In this document: piece after piece, positions 44,271 to 53,680 of the stretch
Numbering within the stretch: position 1 is the stretch's first letter
How the letters are laid out: every line of letters starts with the position of its first letter
Source: Paenibacillus chitinolyticus NBRC 15660
GTDB lineage: Bacteria > Bacillota > Bacilli > Paenibacillales > NBRC-103111
NCBI RefSeq assembly: GCF_000739915.1
Contig: NZ_BBJT01000003.1
Location: forward strand, 620,001 to 684,000
Reading direction: 5' to 3'
Length of the DNA: 64,000 nucleotides
Made by a program: the position numbers and the translations under genes
The notes under the pieces: generated by a model
What the model was told of the DNA's origin: nothing
What the model saw: only the letters and a program-made list of their open reading frames with translations
Databases searched by the model: none

Positions 44271-45008
44271 ATGGCGGGACCGAAGCATGCGGCGGACGGG
44301 GCGGCGATTCCCGTCCTCTACGAAGACAATCACGTGCTCGTCGTGGAGAAGCCCGTCAATATGCCGACGCAGGAGGACAGCTCGCGCGATCCCGATCTTC
44401 TGAGCGTGCTCAAGGAAGACTTGAAGCGCCGGCATCATAAGCCGGGCAACGTCTTCCTCGGGCTTGTGCACCGGCTGGACCGGCCCGTCGGCGGCGTCAT
44501 GGTGTTCGCCAAAACGTCCAAGGCGGCTTCCCGCCTCTCCGACAGTGTGCGGACACGGACGTTCGACAAGACGTACGCGGCCGTCGTACGGGGCAGACCC
44601 AAGGAGCCGCAGGGCTCTCTGCGGCACTGGCTGCTCAAGGATACGCGGACAAACACCGTATCCGTGGTCAAACCCGGCAAGGACGGCGCCAAAGAGGCGC
44701 TCCTTGACTACCGGGTGCTCGGCAGCGCCGAAGGGCTCAGCCTCGTCCTGGTGAAGCTGCACACGGGCAGGCCGCATCAAATCCGGGTGCAGCTGGCGGC
44801 CATCGGCTGCCCGCTCTACGGCGATCAGCGGTACGGCGCCGGAGCGAACGAACCGGGGCAGCAGCTTGCCCTCTGGTCGGCCCGGTTGTCCTTCCCGCAC
44901 CCGACGCAGCGGGAGACGCTGACCTTCCGGTCATCTCCTCCCGAGCGTCATCCCTGGTTCTTGTGGCAGGAACTAGTTCGCAACCTTCCCGAGCAGATAA
45001 ACGAGTAG
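44271..45008 (+). CDS. RluA-family RNA pseudouridine synthase
   Basis: The catalytic signature LVHRLDRPVGGVMVFAKT places the nucleophilic Asp at residue 70. The downstream GRPHQIRVQLAAIGCPLYGD block is also typical of RluA/RluD enzymes. The N-terminal S4 domain of RluD is absent, so it is the short, RluA/RluC-like form of 245 residues. GGGAGG lies in the preceding gene's end, 8 nt before the ATG. The 3' end overlaps the convergent marR-type gene by 36 nt. The target RNA position cannot be assigned. Confidence 0.9.
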   Translation: MAGPKHAADGAAIPVLYEDNHVLVVEKPVNMPTQEDSSRDPDLLSVLKEDLKRRHHKPGNVFLGLVHRLDRPVGGVMVFAKTSKAASRLSDSVRTRTFDKTYAAVVRGRPKEPQGSLRHWLLKDTRTNTVSVVKPGKDGAKEALLDYRVLGSAEGLSLVLVKLHTGRPHQIRVQLAAIGCPLYGDQRYGAGANEPGQQLALWSARLSFPHPTQRETLTFRSSPPERHPWFLWQELVRNLPEQINE

Positions 45009-45383
45009 CTGCTGATTGTGGGAGGAAATGCGGCTGAGATACGCGTCCAGCACTTCTTCGCGGATCTGCAGCCCGCGCTCCCGCTCGGATTTCCCTTTGT
45101 CCGTCGCGTCGACCCATACGACGCGGCGGTCTTTTTCATCCCGGCTCCGGGTAATAAGCCCCGCCCGCTCCATGCGGTCCAGCAAAGTCGTTACGGCCGC
45201 CGGCGTCGTAGCCAAATATTCAATAAAATCGGAAGGCTTCATCGTGCCGTTCGCCGCAAGCAGCTCGAGCACGTGAAGCTGCCCTTCCGTTATCGTCGGT
45301 GCAAGCTGATCTTCCATATTGGATTTGAGTTCCTTGGAAAGCTTCGTCCACAGTTTCGCAAATTCTACCGAATACAATTGCAA
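44973..45383 (-). CDS. MarR-family transcriptional regulator
   Basis: The 136-residue protein has the MarR winged helix: TEGQLHVLELLAANGTMKPSDFIEYL, then TTPAAVTTLLDRMERAGLITRSRDEKDRRVVWV with the DxR wing. Its terminal helices form the dimer interface. The start is a TTG at 45383 after GGAGGAG. Its stop lies within the pseudouridine synthase gene on the other strand. TTAATGCCGTTAAT upstream (45455-45468) may be an operator. The regulated genes are not evident; the acyltransferase, exporter and glycogen genes are not adjacent. Confidence 0.9.
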   Translation of the reverse strand: MQLYSVEFAKLWTKLSKELKSNMEDQLAPTITEGQLHVLELLAANGTMKPSDFIEYLATTPAAVTTLLDRMERAGLITRSRDEKDRRVVWVDATDKGKSERERGLQIREEVLDAYLSRISSHNQQLLVYLLGKVAN

Positions 45384-45934
45384 TCACTCCTCCGATTCAA
45401 GGCTCATCCGTTCTTCTATCCAAGTATATCACGTGTCCAATGGCGAAATATAGGTTAATGCCGTTAATACTTTAAGACAATAAATCAGGCATTTCGTGCC
45501 TTTTCGCTAAGTTACGGGCTCTGTTGACGGAAAAGTTGTCCGAATTGCGAGAACGAGCGTCTGTGTCTTTAGCCTCGTTTTTTTCTTAGCCTTATTTTCC
45601 CCACAGTTGTTTCTGCTCCTCCGGACCGGCATCTTTTACACGGTTTAGTTCCCTTGTTTTCAATCCATCCCTCCGCTTATGCTCGCCTAACGTTTCGCAC
45701 CAAATCCCCTCCACCTGCTTCTGCGCGATTTGGTAAGCACGGTCCGATTCGGACCAGATCAGGTCGATGACTGATGCCGCTATCCTCTTTCTTTTCCCTT
45801 TCAGGCCACATCCCTTTCCTATTTCCACTCTCTGCACGCTTCTCTGCCCCTGTTCTCTAAAACGCCGGTTGTCCTGCACATTTCTGGGCGGATGCACATA
45901 CACTGTAAGTAAACGGCAGAAGGAGGGATTGCCC
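45384..45934. other. Intergenic region upstream of the MarR gene, with one doubtful ORF
   Basis: The region contains the MarR promoter area, including the repeat TTAATGCCGTTAAT (45455-45468) and a TATACT (45424-45419, minus). Its right part holds a doubtful minus-strand frame (45592-45942). Nothing else is recognised. Confidence 0.45.
45455..45468. promoter_or_regulatory. Possible operator upstream of the MarR gene
   Basis: TTAATGCCGTTAAT contains two TTAAT half sites 9 nt apart and two TTAA palindromic ends. It lies about 72 nt before the regulator start. MarR proteins often bind such elements in their own promoters; the match is weak. Confidence 0.3.
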
Positions 45935-45942
45935 GTGCACAT
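45592..45942 (-). CDS. Doubtful hypothetical ORF
   Basis: The frame could encode up to 116 residues; the credible part is the C-terminal ~65, a basic, helical stretch such as KRIAASVIDLIWSESDRAYQ and EHKRRDGLKTRELNRVK. The first ATG at 45942 lies antisense to the ribosome binding site of the small plus-strand gene and has no site of its own. A GTG before QRVEIG, with GGGG upstream, would be more credible. No family is recognised and it may be non-coding. Confidence 0.3.
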   Translation of the reverse strand: MCTGNPSFCRLLTVYVHPPRNVQDNRRFREQGQRSVQRVEIGKGCGLKGKRKRIAASVIDLIWSESDRAYQIAQKQVEGIWCETLGEHKRRDGLKTRELNRVKDAGPEEQKQLWGK

Positions 45943-46102
45943 AAAAAAAAGCGCGCTGGGACAGCGCGCACTTGATCTTGGTTTATTGAAGGACCCGGGC
46001 TGGCTCGAGCGTCTGGACGAACAAGTGCCCCTGTGGGTCGTACTGGAAATCGCTTTTCAGCTCATGGAAACGATGGATCCGCCTACCACCAGCTATGATT
46101 GA
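45935..46102 (+). CDS. Small 55-residue hypothetical protein
   Basis: A GTG at 45935 is preceded by a near-perfect AAGGAGGG 7 nt upstream. It opens a frame reading VHIKKSALGQRALDLG, then LLKDPGWLERLDEQVPLWVV and MDPPTTSYD. The composition is protein-like (amphipathic helices, aspartate and leucine rich), and the frame ends 17 nt before the convergent parC stop. No family is recognised. A longer in-frame extension to 45767 lacks a ribosome binding site. Confidence 0.6.
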   Translation: MHIKKSALGQRALDLGLLKDPGWLERLDEQVPLWVVLEIAFQLMETMDPPTTSYD

Positions 46103-46119
46103 TTTTTAATGGAGATATG

Positions 46120-48582
46120 TCACGCGTTCGGCGGACGCTTATCCAGGCTTGCGTTTTTAACAAGGGCGGCAATGCTTCCGCCTTTGGAAACCGGCACAAG
46201 CTGCTTCCCAATCGATTTACGGTCATCAAGCGGGGCCTGGTTGGTTTTGAAGACAGTTTTCTCTCCGCTGCTGTTCCAGGCAGTGATTTCGTAGTCCTGT
46301 TTGAAATAGAACATGCCGACCAGCTCGCTGCCGTTAGATTTCACGCGCTTGCCTTCCTTAAATTCAAACGTGCAGATCCCTTTGCCTCCGCGTCCCTGCA
46401 GCGGGTAATCCACCAGCAGCGTACGTTTGGCATAGCCGAGATCGGAGATCACGAGCACCTCGCCCTCATCTCCGTATACCCAATCCGCCGCGACCACTTC
46501 ATCGCCTTCTCGAAGCTGAAGCCCGCGGACTCCGGCTGCCGCGCGCCCCATAGGATTGACTTCCTCTTCGCGGAAACGGATGCTCATCCCCTGCTTCGTC
46601 GCCAGCATGATATCCTTCGTTCCGTCGCTAAGCTGGACATGCAGGATCTCGTCGCCGACTCCTACTTTACAAGCGACAATGCCGCTGGAGCGGTTCGTGT
46701 AATACTCCTTTAAGTCGGTCCGTTTGACCTGCCCTTTACGGGTAATGAAGACGAGCGATTTGCCTTCTTCGTTAAAATCTTTCACCGGGATCACATCCAC
46801 GATCCGGTCATCTTTCGCAATCGGAATAATGTTCACGATAGCGGTACCGTTATCTTTCCATTTGTACTCCGGAATGAGATGGACGGGAAGAAGGAAATAC
46901 TGCCCTTTGTTTGTAAAAATGAGCAGGCTTTCGATCGTGTTGACTTCCTTCAGATGGCGGAGATAGTCGCCTTCCTTAAGTCCTGTGTTGTCGACCGCGC
47001 CGCCCGATCTCGTATAAGAGAGCATACTTGTCCGCTTAATGTACCCTTCGTTGGACAGCGTAACGAGAACATCCTCCGGCGTCACCATCACTTCGAGGTT
47101 AACCTTGATTTCCTCAACCTCGTTCTGGATATCCGAACGGCGCTCCATGCCGTACTTGGTACGGATTTCGGTCATTTCGTCCTTGATCACGCCGAGGAGC
47201 TTCTTCGTGCTTCCCAGAATGCCGCGCAGATGATTAATCGTCTTCTGCACGTCCTTCAGCTCTTTTTCAAGCGAAGTAATCTCCAGATTCGTCAGCCTGT
47301 AAAGCTGGAGTACCAAGATCGCATCGGCCTGACGCTCCGTGAAACCAAACTGGGTGACGAGATTTTTCTGGGCATCCAGACGGTTTTTGGACGCTTTGAT
47401 AGCCGCGATGACTTCGTCCAAAATGTTCAGCGCCTTGACAAGCCCTTCCAAGACATGCGCACGGTCTTCGGCTCTCTCGAGATCGTACTGGGAGCGGAAC
47501 GTGACGACTTCCTTCTGGTGCTCGATGTAAGCCGACAGCATGTCTTTCAAACCGAGCTGCTTCGGCGTTTTGTTCACGATAGCCACCATATTGAAATTAT
47601 AGGTGACCTGGAGATCGGTCTTTTTCAGCAGATAAGCAAGAATCCCCTGAGCGTCGGCTTCCTTCTTCAGCTCCACGACGATGCGCATGCCGTCTCTTCC
47701 GCTCTCGTCGCGGACTTCCGCAATGCCTTCAACTTTTTTCTCCAGACGAATATTTTCAATGGCGGTAACGAGTCTCGACTTCACGACTTGGTACGGAATT
47801 TCCGTCACCACAATCTGCTGCCGGCCCGCTTTGAGGTCCTGAATCTCCGTCTTGGAACGGACGTAAATGCGGCCCTTGCCCGTGTTGTACGCGTCCCGGA
47901 TGCCTTCCTCGCCCATGATGATGCCCCCCGTCGGAAAATCGGGGCCTTTCATATGACGCATCAGCTCTTCCAGGCCGATCTCCGGCGCATCGATTAGCGC
48001 GGTACACGCATCAATCACCTCACGCAGGTTATGCGGGGGAATCTCGGTCGCAAATCCCGACGAAATCCCGCTTACGCCGTTGACAAGCAGGTTCGGATAC
48101 CGGGAAGGAAGAACCACGGGTTCTTTGGTCGTATTATCGAAATTATCTTTGAAAAGCACGGTACGCTTCTCGATATCGCGAAGCAGTTCCATCGCAATGG
48201 GCGATAGCCTTGCTTCGGTATACCGCATAGCGGCGGCCGGATCGTCGTCGATCGAGCCCCAATTGCCGTGGCCGTCGACGAGCACGTGGCCCATCTTCCA
48301 AGGCTGCGCCATGCGCACCATACCCTCGTAAATCGGGCTGTCCCCGTGAGGGTGATAGTTACCCATGACATCTCCGACCGTTTTGGCCGACTTCCTGTAC
48401 GGTTTGTCCGGGGTATTCCCCGAATCGTACATCGCATACAAAATCCGGCGCTGTACGGGCTTCAGTCCGTCACGGACATCGGGAATCGCCCGGTCTTGAA
48501 TAATATATTTAGAGTAGCGGCCGAACCGGTCCCCTACTACTTCCTCCAGAAACGCGGGTAAAAACTGTTCCAAACTGCTCAA
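46120..48582 (-). CDS. parC: DNA topoisomerase IV subunit A
   Basis: The winged-helix breakage-reunion domain contains [17 protein letters not shown], the quinolone-determining [11 protein letters not shown] (Ser82, Glu86 wild type in form) and the catalytic tyrosine Y121 in MRYTEARLS. The C-terminal part (~residues 500-800) has beta-pinwheel repeats ([32 protein letters not shown]) and lacks a clear GyrA-box, supporting ParC over GyrA. The start is a TTG at 48582 with GAGGTG upstream. It lies 24 nt after parE. The heterotetramer decatenates daughter chromosomes. Confidence 0.93.
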   Translation of the reverse strand: MSSLEQFLPAFLEEVVGDRFGRYSKYIIQDRAIPDVRDGLKPVQRRILYAMYDSGNTPDKPYRKSAKTVGDVMGNYHPHGDSPIYEGMVRMAQPWKMGHVLVDGHGNWGSIDDDPAAAMRYTEARLSPIAMELLRDIEKRTVLFKDNFDNTTKEPVVLPSRYPNLLVNGVSGISSGFATEIPPHNLREVIDACTALIDAPEIGLEELMRHMKGPDFPTGGIIMGEEGIRDAYNTGKGRIYVRSKTEIQDLKAGRQQIVVTEIPYQVVKSRLVTAIENIRLEKKVEGIAEVRDESGRDGMRIVVELKKEADAQGILAYLLKKTDLQVTYNFNMVAIVNKTPKQLGLKDMLSAYIEHQKEVVTFRSQYDLERAEDRAHVLEGLVKALNILDEVIAAIKASKNRLDAQKNLVTQFGFTERQADAILVLQLYRLTNLEITSLEKELKDVQKTINHLRGILGSTKKLLGVIKDEMTEIRTKYGMERRSDIQNEVEEIKVNLEVMVTPEDVLVTLSNEGYIKRTSMLSYTRSGGAVDNTGLKEGDYLRHLKEVNTIESLLIFTNKGQYFLLPVHLIPEYKWKDNGTAIVNIIPIAKDDRIVDVIPVKDFNEEGKSLVFITRKGQVKRTDLKEYYTNRSSGIVACKVGVGDEILHVQLSDGTKDIMLATKQGMSIRFREEEVNPMGRAAAGVRGLQLREGDEVVAADWVYGDEGEVLVISDLGYAKRTLLVDYPLQGRGGKGICTFEFKEGKRVKSNGSELVGMFYFKQDYEITAWNSSGEKTVFKTNQAPLDDRKSIGKQLVPVSKGGSIAALVKNASLDKRPPNA

Positions 48583-48606
48583 CTCGGTTCACCTCTAGAC
48601 GTTCAG

Positions 48607-50580
48607 TCACTCTTGGGATTCGGTAAAGTCTACATTTTCGATAATCCAACGTTTGCGCGGATCGACTTTGTCGCCCATCAGCGTCGATACCCGGCGCTCC
48701 GCCTTGGCCGCGTCCTCGATCTGCACCTGCAGCAGAGTGCGGCTTCCCGGGTCCATCGTCGTTTCCCATAACTGGTTCGGGTTCATCTCTCCCAGTCCTT
48801 TATAACGCTGTAGTTCGACGCCTTTGCCCAGCTCCTTATGGAGCGCCTGCAGCTGATCTTCGGTCCAAGCGTAATGTACCGCGCTGTTTTTGCCTGCCTT
48901 CTTGGTCACTTTAAAAAGCGGCGGCTGCGCGATATAGACTTTGCCGTTATCGATCAAGGGCTTCATGTACCGGTAGAAAAACGTCAGCAGCAGCACCTGG
49001 ATATGGGCGCCGTCCGTGTCGGCATCGGTCATGATAATGATTTTGCCGTAGTTGCTCTCCTCGATGGCAAATTCGGAGCCGACACCCGCGCCGATAGTGG
49101 CAATGATCGCCCTGTATTCGTCGTTTTTGAGAATATCGGCGAGCTTCGCTTTCTCCGGGTTGAGCGGCTTCCCTTTCAGAGGCAGGATCGCCTGATGCTT
49201 CGAATCGCGGCCCTGCTTCGCGGAGCCTCCCGCGGAATCGCCTTCTACGATGAACAGCTCGTTGCGGGCGTAATCTTTCGACTGCGCAGGCGTCAGCTTG
49301 CCTCCGAGATTGGAGCTTTCGCTGCGGCCTTTCTTGCCGCTGCGCACTTCCTCGCGGGCTTTGCGGGCCGCTTCACGGGCCTTGGCCGACTGGATCGCTT
49401 TTTTCAGCATGCTTTGGGCGATTTGCGGGTTTTCCTCCAGGAATATAGCCATTTTCTCCGACACGATAGCGTCTACGGCGCTTCTCGCCGATGCGCTGCC
49501 GAGCTGGTCTTTCGTCTGGCCGACGAATTCGACCTCGCTCATCTTGATGTTGATTACCGCCATCATGCCTTCGCGCAGATCCGTTCCATCGAGATTTTTT
49601 TCTTTTTCCTTCAAAATAGCGGTTTTGCGGGCATATTCGTTCATCGCCCGCGTATAGGCGATTTTAAAACCCGTTTCATGGGTCCCGCCGCCGCGTGTCG
49701 GAATCGAATTCACGAACGAAGCGATCGTTTCCGTGTAGCCGTCGTTATACTGGAGCGCGACTTCCACCTCGATGTCGTCCTTCTCGGATGCGAAGTGGAT
49801 CACGTCGTGCATGACCGATTTGCCCTCGTTGAGGAACTTGACGAATTCGCTCGCTCCGCCGTCGTACTTGAACGTTTCGACCTGATCCGTGCGCTCGTCT
49901 TTCAAAATGACCTCCAGCCCGGAGTTCAGAAAAGCGATTTCCTGAAGCCGTTCGGCGAGGGTATCGTAGCTGATCGCAATGCCGTTCTGGAAAACGCGGC
50001 GGTCCGGCTTGAAGGTAACGCGCGTACCTGTTTTGTTCGTGGTCCCCGTCACCTCTAGTCCGGTTCTCGGTTCCCCTACATGCTCCACGCCCTTCTCATC
50101 GATCCAGTATTCGAAACGCTGTTTATGTATCTTGCCGTCTCGAAAGATCGTAACTTCCAGCCATTCGGACAAAGCGTTCGTCACCGATGCGCCGACGCCG
50201 TGAAGGCCGCCGGATTTCTTGTATCCGCCGCCGCCGAATTTTCCTCCGGCATGAAGAATCGTAAATACAACCTGCGGCGTCGGTATGCCGGTCTTGTGCA
50301 TGCCGGTCGGGATGCCCCGGCCGTTATCCTGTACGGTGACGGATCCGTCTTTATGGAGCGTCACCTCAATTTTGGAACCATGCTTCGCGAGGTGTTCATC
50401 GACCGCATTATCGACGATTTCCCAAACCAGATGATGCAGTCCCGAAGTACTTGTGCTGCCGATGTACATGCCCGGCCTTTTGCGGACAGCCGTCAGCCCC
50501 TCCAGTACCTGAATCGCATCGGCATCGTATTCCGCCGACTGGTTCGGTTGATTCGTCATCATCTCTAGCTGCTCGGTCAT
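48607..50580 (-). CDS. parE: DNA topoisomerase IV subunit B
   Basis: The GHKL ATPase domain has VWEIVDNAVDEHLAK and DNGRGIPTGMHKTG and the glycine-rich lid GVGASVTNALSEWLEV. The transducer region precedes a Toprim domain with LFIVEGDSAGGSAKQGRD, PLKGKPLN and the metal site MTDADTDGAHI. At 657 residues and next to parC it is ParE rather than GyrB. The ATG at 50580 is chosen because AAGGAGG lies 7 nt upstream; an ATG at 50625 is in frame but unsupported. It may be partly read through from the ABC transporter genes 48 nt upstream. Confidence 0.94.
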   Translation of the reverse strand: MTEQLEMMTNQPNQSAEYDADAIQVLEGLTAVRKRPGMYIGSTSTSGLHHLVWEIVDNAVDEHLAKHGSKIEVTLHKDGSVTVQDNGRGIPTGMHKTGIPTPQVVFTILHAGGKFGGGGYKKSGGLHGVGASVTNALSEWLEVTIFRDGKIHKQRFEYWIDEKGVEHVGEPRTGLEVTGTTNKTGTRVTFKPDRRVFQNGIAISYDTLAERLQEIAFLNSGLEVILKDERTDQVETFKYDGGASEFVKFLNEGKSVMHDVIHFASEKDDIEVEVALQYNDGYTETIASFVNSIPTRGGGTHETGFKIAYTRAMNEYARKTAILKEKEKNLDGTDLREGMMAVINIKMSEVEFVGQTKDQLGSASARSAVDAIVSEKMAIFLEENPQIAQSMLKKAIQSAKAREAARKAREEVRSGKKGRSESSNLGGKLTPAQSKDYARNELFIVEGDSAGGSAKQGRDSKHQAILPLKGKPLNPEKAKLADILKNDEYRAIIATIGAGVGSEFAIEESNYGKIIIMTDADTDGAHIQVLLLTFFYRYMKPLIDNGKVYIAQPPLFKVTKKAGKNSAVHYAWTEDQLQALHKELGKGVELQRYKGLGEMNPNQLWETTMDPGSRTLLQVQIEDAAKAERRVSTLMGDKVDPRKRWIIENVDFTESQE

Positions 50581-50628
50581 CGAAGCGCCTCCTTCTTTCC
50601 TTTTTCCATTCCCGAACGGGTTCATACG

Positions 50629-51621
50629 TTAATTTAAAATATCTTTACGGGTAAATACCCCAAACGAAACAAAAAGTGAGATCACAGCCCAGACCGACAG
50701 AACGGCCAGCGAAAACCCGAGGCTCATGCCTTTAATCGGAGGCAGGGCGCCCGTCATGTAATCGGTCAGCTTCAGATTCACCATAAACAAATACTTGGCC
50801 GCTTCCCAAGAGGATACCATATTGGTCAGAATCGTGCCGGAAATAAGCACGGCCAGCATGATTCCCATTCCGGCCGCCGTTGAACGGATGAGCACGGATA
50901 ACATCAGGGAAAGAATGGCGACCACTATGCCGACAAACCAGACAAGTCCGGTTTCCATCAGCAGGTATTTCCACTGGTCGATGGCATGGACCCCGCTAAG
51001 ATCCACGTCTCCTCCGCTCGTCTTGAAGCCGACAAACACCGGCATGTTCCATCCCCCGTACCCGAAAACGAGCCCGGATATGAGATAACTGAGCGCGGCG
51101 GTTGACAAAACGACGAGCGAAACGAAGAGGATCAGCGTGATCAACTTGCTCATTAGGATTTTCCATCGCTTTACGGGTCTTGTCAACAACAATTTGATGG
51201 TGCCGCCCGAATGCTCGGATGAAATGATATCCGCCGCGATGACCATAATGATGAGCGGAATGAACAGCGAGATGGAGTTATTCAGAAATTCTCTGGTGAA
51301 AGTGACACCGTTGGGAGATTGCGGATTAATATCATGATCCAGATAATACTGGGATATTTTTATTTGTGCCCGCCTGAACTCTTTCCATTCCTCCGGAACG
51401 CGGGCGGAGCTGAGACTCCGCTGGTAATCCACGATTTTCTGGCGTTCCGAAGCTCTCCAATCCGTTGTACCGAATTGCTTGATTGTATTCTGGGAGACAC
51501 GCATCTGTGCATAAGTAAACATGGGAATGAGAGCAAGCAGGATCAGGATGACCACGAGAAAACGCCGTTTTTTAACCATTTTGATGCTTTCGTTCTGGAC
51601 TAGCGCCGCCAAGTTACCCAA
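50629..51621 (-). CDS. ABC-2 type transporter permease
   Basis: About six membrane segments are visible, with a long extracytoplasmic loop after the first (~residues 45-120, polar and helical). This matches the ABC2_membrane fold: MVIAADIISSEHSGGTIKLLLTRPV followed by RWKILMSKLITLILF. The TTG at 51621 has GGAGG 9 nt upstream; the GTG at 51630 is too close to that site. It overlaps the ATPase gene end by 8 nt, so the two form one exporter. The substrate is unknown; such exporters often handle lipids, peptides or antibiotics. Confidence 0.87.
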   Translation of the reverse strand: MGNLAALVQNESIKMVKKRRFLVVILILLALIPMFTYAQMRVSQNTIKQFGTTDWRASERQKIVDYQRSLSSARVPEEWKEFRRAQIKISQYYLDHDINPQSPNGVTFTREFLNNSISLFIPLIIMVIAADIISSEHSGGTIKLLLTRPVKRWKILMSKLITLILFVSLVVLSTAALSYLISGLVFGYGGWNMPVFVGFKTSGGDVDLSGVHAIDQWKYLLMETGLVWFVGIVVAILSLMLSVLIRSTAAGMGIMLAVLISGTILTNMVSSWEAAKYLFMVNLKLTDYMTGALPPIKGMSLGFSLAVLSVWAVISLFVSFGVFTRKDILN

Positions 51622-52600
51622 TTTTCTCACCCTCCGTCAGACTCAGGAACAGATCCTCCAGTGTCGGATGTTTCATTTCGATAGCGTAGATCCGGATTCC
51701 TGCGTCCACCAGCCCGCGATTTATTTCCGGAATCCGCTCTTCGCTCAACTGCGTGACAATCGTTCCCGCCCTTTCCCCCGCATGAAGCGAAGATAATACG
51801 GCAGGCTCGTCTTCTTCCGACAGCTCTTCACGCCGTCCGAGCACCGTGACTCCCTGCTGCCTGCCCAGCCAAGCTTCCGCCTCGTCAGCCGGGTCCACGG
51901 ACCAGAGAACCGTACTGCCGGACTGCACGATCAGCTCGTCCACTTCCCCGACCGCAATCACCTGCCCTTTGCTGATAATGGCGACTCGGTCGCAGAGCTG
52001 CTGAATTTCGCTGAGCAGGTGGCTGGATACGAACAGGCTCAGCCCGCCTTTAGCAAGTTTGCGGATAAAAATCCGCATTTCCTTGATCCCTTGCGGGTCC
52101 AAGCCGTTGGTCGGCTCGTCCAGAATGAGCAGCTTGGGCCTTGCCAGAAGCGCCTGGGCGATCCCAAGACGCTGGCGCATGCCGAGCGAGTAGGTTTTCA
52201 CCTTATCGTGGATGCGCGCATCCATTCCTACCAGCTCGACGACTTCCCTGATTCTCTCCTCGCCGGTATCGGGGAGCATCCGCGCAAAGTGCTCTAGGTT
52301 CTCCCAACCCGTCAAATAGCCGTAAAGTTCAGGATTCTCAACGATACAGCCCACGTACTGCATCGCTTCGTTGTGCTGCTTTTGGACATCGAAGCCGCAG
52401 ATCGTCACTACTCCCGAAGACGGCTTAATGAGATCCACGAGCATCCGGATCGTCGTCGTTTTGCCGGAGCCGTTGGGCCCCAGAAATCCGAAAATTTCAC
52501 CGCCATACACGTCGAATGAAATGCCCTTGATAATTTCCTTGCCGCGGATGCTTTTTCGGACATCCCGCACAGACAGCACCCGTTCACGGTCACCGGCCAC
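51614..52600 (-). CDS. ABC-2 type transporter ATP-binding protein
   Basis: Walker A is GPNGSGKTTTIR (~residue 37). The signature region reads YSLGMRQRLGIAQALL, a common variant of LSGGQ, and Walker B is LLILDEPTNGLDP. The ~90-residue C-terminal domain (from ~225) is typical of BcrA/DrrA-type ATPases. The start is a GTG at 52600 after GGGGGAG, 15 nt from the lipase gene stop. It powers the permease encoded next. Both genes are likely in one operon with the SGNH lipase. Confidence 0.92.
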   Translation of the reverse strand: MAGDRERVLSVRDVRKSIRGKEIIKGISFDVYGGEIFGFLGPNGSGKTTTIRMLVDLIKPSSGVVTICGFDVQKQHNEAMQYVGCIVENPELYGYLTGWENLEHFARMLPDTGEERIREVVELVGMDARIHDKVKTYSLGMRQRLGIAQALLARPKLLILDEPTNGLDPQGIKEMRIFIRKLAKGGLSLFVSSHLLSEIQQLCDRVAIISKGQVIAVGEVDELIVQSGSTVLWSVDPADEAEAWLGRQQGVTVLGRREELSEEDEPAVLSSLHAGERAGTIVTQLSEERIPEINRGLVDAGIRIYAIEMKHPTLEDLFLSLTEGEKIG

Positions 52601-52615
52601 AGTTCACTCCCCCTG

Positions 52616-53425
52616 TCATTTCAAAATTTGCGCCATCCGGCTTGCTATCCGCTCATACCCGTCCTGATTCGGATGAAAATGATCCGTAAACAAATATTTG
52701 TTCAAATTTTGTTCGAACAAATCGTACGTGGGCACGAAAACGGCATTCGGAAACTTGTTCGTAAGCGCGAAAGCCCCGTCGTTAAACTTCTGCACGATCA
52801 GCGAACCGGCTTTCTTCGGATCGAGATCCAAAAAAGGATGATACAGCCCCACGTACAACACCTTCGCATCCGGATTCGCCTTGTTGATATTCGTCAGGAT
52901 CTTGTCGAGATTGGCAAGAGTAGGCTCGACGCGTTTGGCTGCCGCTTCCGGATTGAAGCCCTGGTCATTGTTCGTGAAAATGTCGCTTCCACCCTGGAAG
53001 ATATCGTTGCCGCCTATCGTAAGCAAAATAAGATCCGCCTGCTTCAGCGCATCTGTCGTCTTCTTGCCGTCCCATTCCTTAAGCAGCGCATCGGTCGTGG
53101 CGCCGGGAATAGCCAGATTATTCAGCACATAAACGGGTTTGCCTGTCTGTTCCTCCAGCTTTTCCCGGAATCGTCCCACATATCCTTTTCCCGTACCGTC
53201 TCCGGTGCCCGCCGTAAGCGAATCGCCCAGGGATACGAGCTGAATTTTATTTTTCCGGTCCAGTTCGTTAACGGGCGCCGTTTCTTTCGGAGCTGCCGTC
53301 AACTGTTCCCCGCCGGAACCCGGAGACAGGACATCCTTGACCGCATAGCCGAAGCCTCCGGCAAACAGCAGCGTGGAAATCAGGCCGGTTGTGCCGACAA
53401 CAAACCATAACGTTCGCGATTTCAT
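52616..53425 (-). CDS. Membrane-anchored SGNH/GDSL lipase
   Basis: One hydrophobic segment at residues ~5-27 (LWFVVGTTGLISTLLFAGGF) anchors or exports the protein. The SGNH blocks follow: VSLGDSLTAGTG (Ser), NLAIPGATT, LTIGGNDIF (Asn) and DHFHPNQDGYERIA (Asp and His). It resembles YpmR-type lysophospholipase-like enzymes of Bacillus. The ATG at 53425 has GAGGGGG 11 nt upstream; a longer frame to 53569 lacks support. It is the first gene of a probable operon with an ABC-2 exporter, hinting at a lipid or acylated substrate. Confidence 0.87.
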   Translation of the reverse strand: MKSRTLWFVVGTTGLISTLLFAGGFGYAVKDVLSPGSGGEQLTAAPKETAPVNELDRKNKIQLVSLGDSLTAGTGDGTGKGYVGRFREKLEEQTGKPVYVLNNLAIPGATTDALLKEWDGKKTTDALKQADLILLTIGGNDIFQGGSDIFTNNDQGFNPEAAAKRVEPTLANLDKILTNINKANPDAKVLYVGLYHPFLDLDPKKAGSLIVQKFNDGAFALTNKFPNAVFVPTYDLFEQNLNKYLFTDHFHPNQDGYERIASRMAQILK

Positions 53426-53626
53426 AGGTATAGAGGCCCCCTCGTCTTGTCCGTTCCTACTTAAAAGAGTATCCGTTCGTCCGTCTATTTGCAAATGGAA
53501 GAGCGGAGGGGACAAAGCTGCGCACTGGCATGATTCCTCCATTATAGAACACACGTTCTCTAATTTCAAAGGATATTTCGATCCCTAATGAACTACCCCT
53601 GGTAATGTTTTGAAATATATGGTAAT

Positions 53627-53655
53627 TTGATAAAGGTTTATTTCGTTTTTTATCT
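53627..53655 (+). promoter_or_regulatory. Probable sigma-A promoter of the lipoprotein gene
   Basis: TTGATA (53627-53632), 17 nt, then TTATCT (53650-53655). The start codon at 53681 would give a leader of about 20 nt containing AAAGGAAG. Confidence 0.5.
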
Positions 53656-53680
53656 CTACTAGTAAAGGAAGAACCCATTT

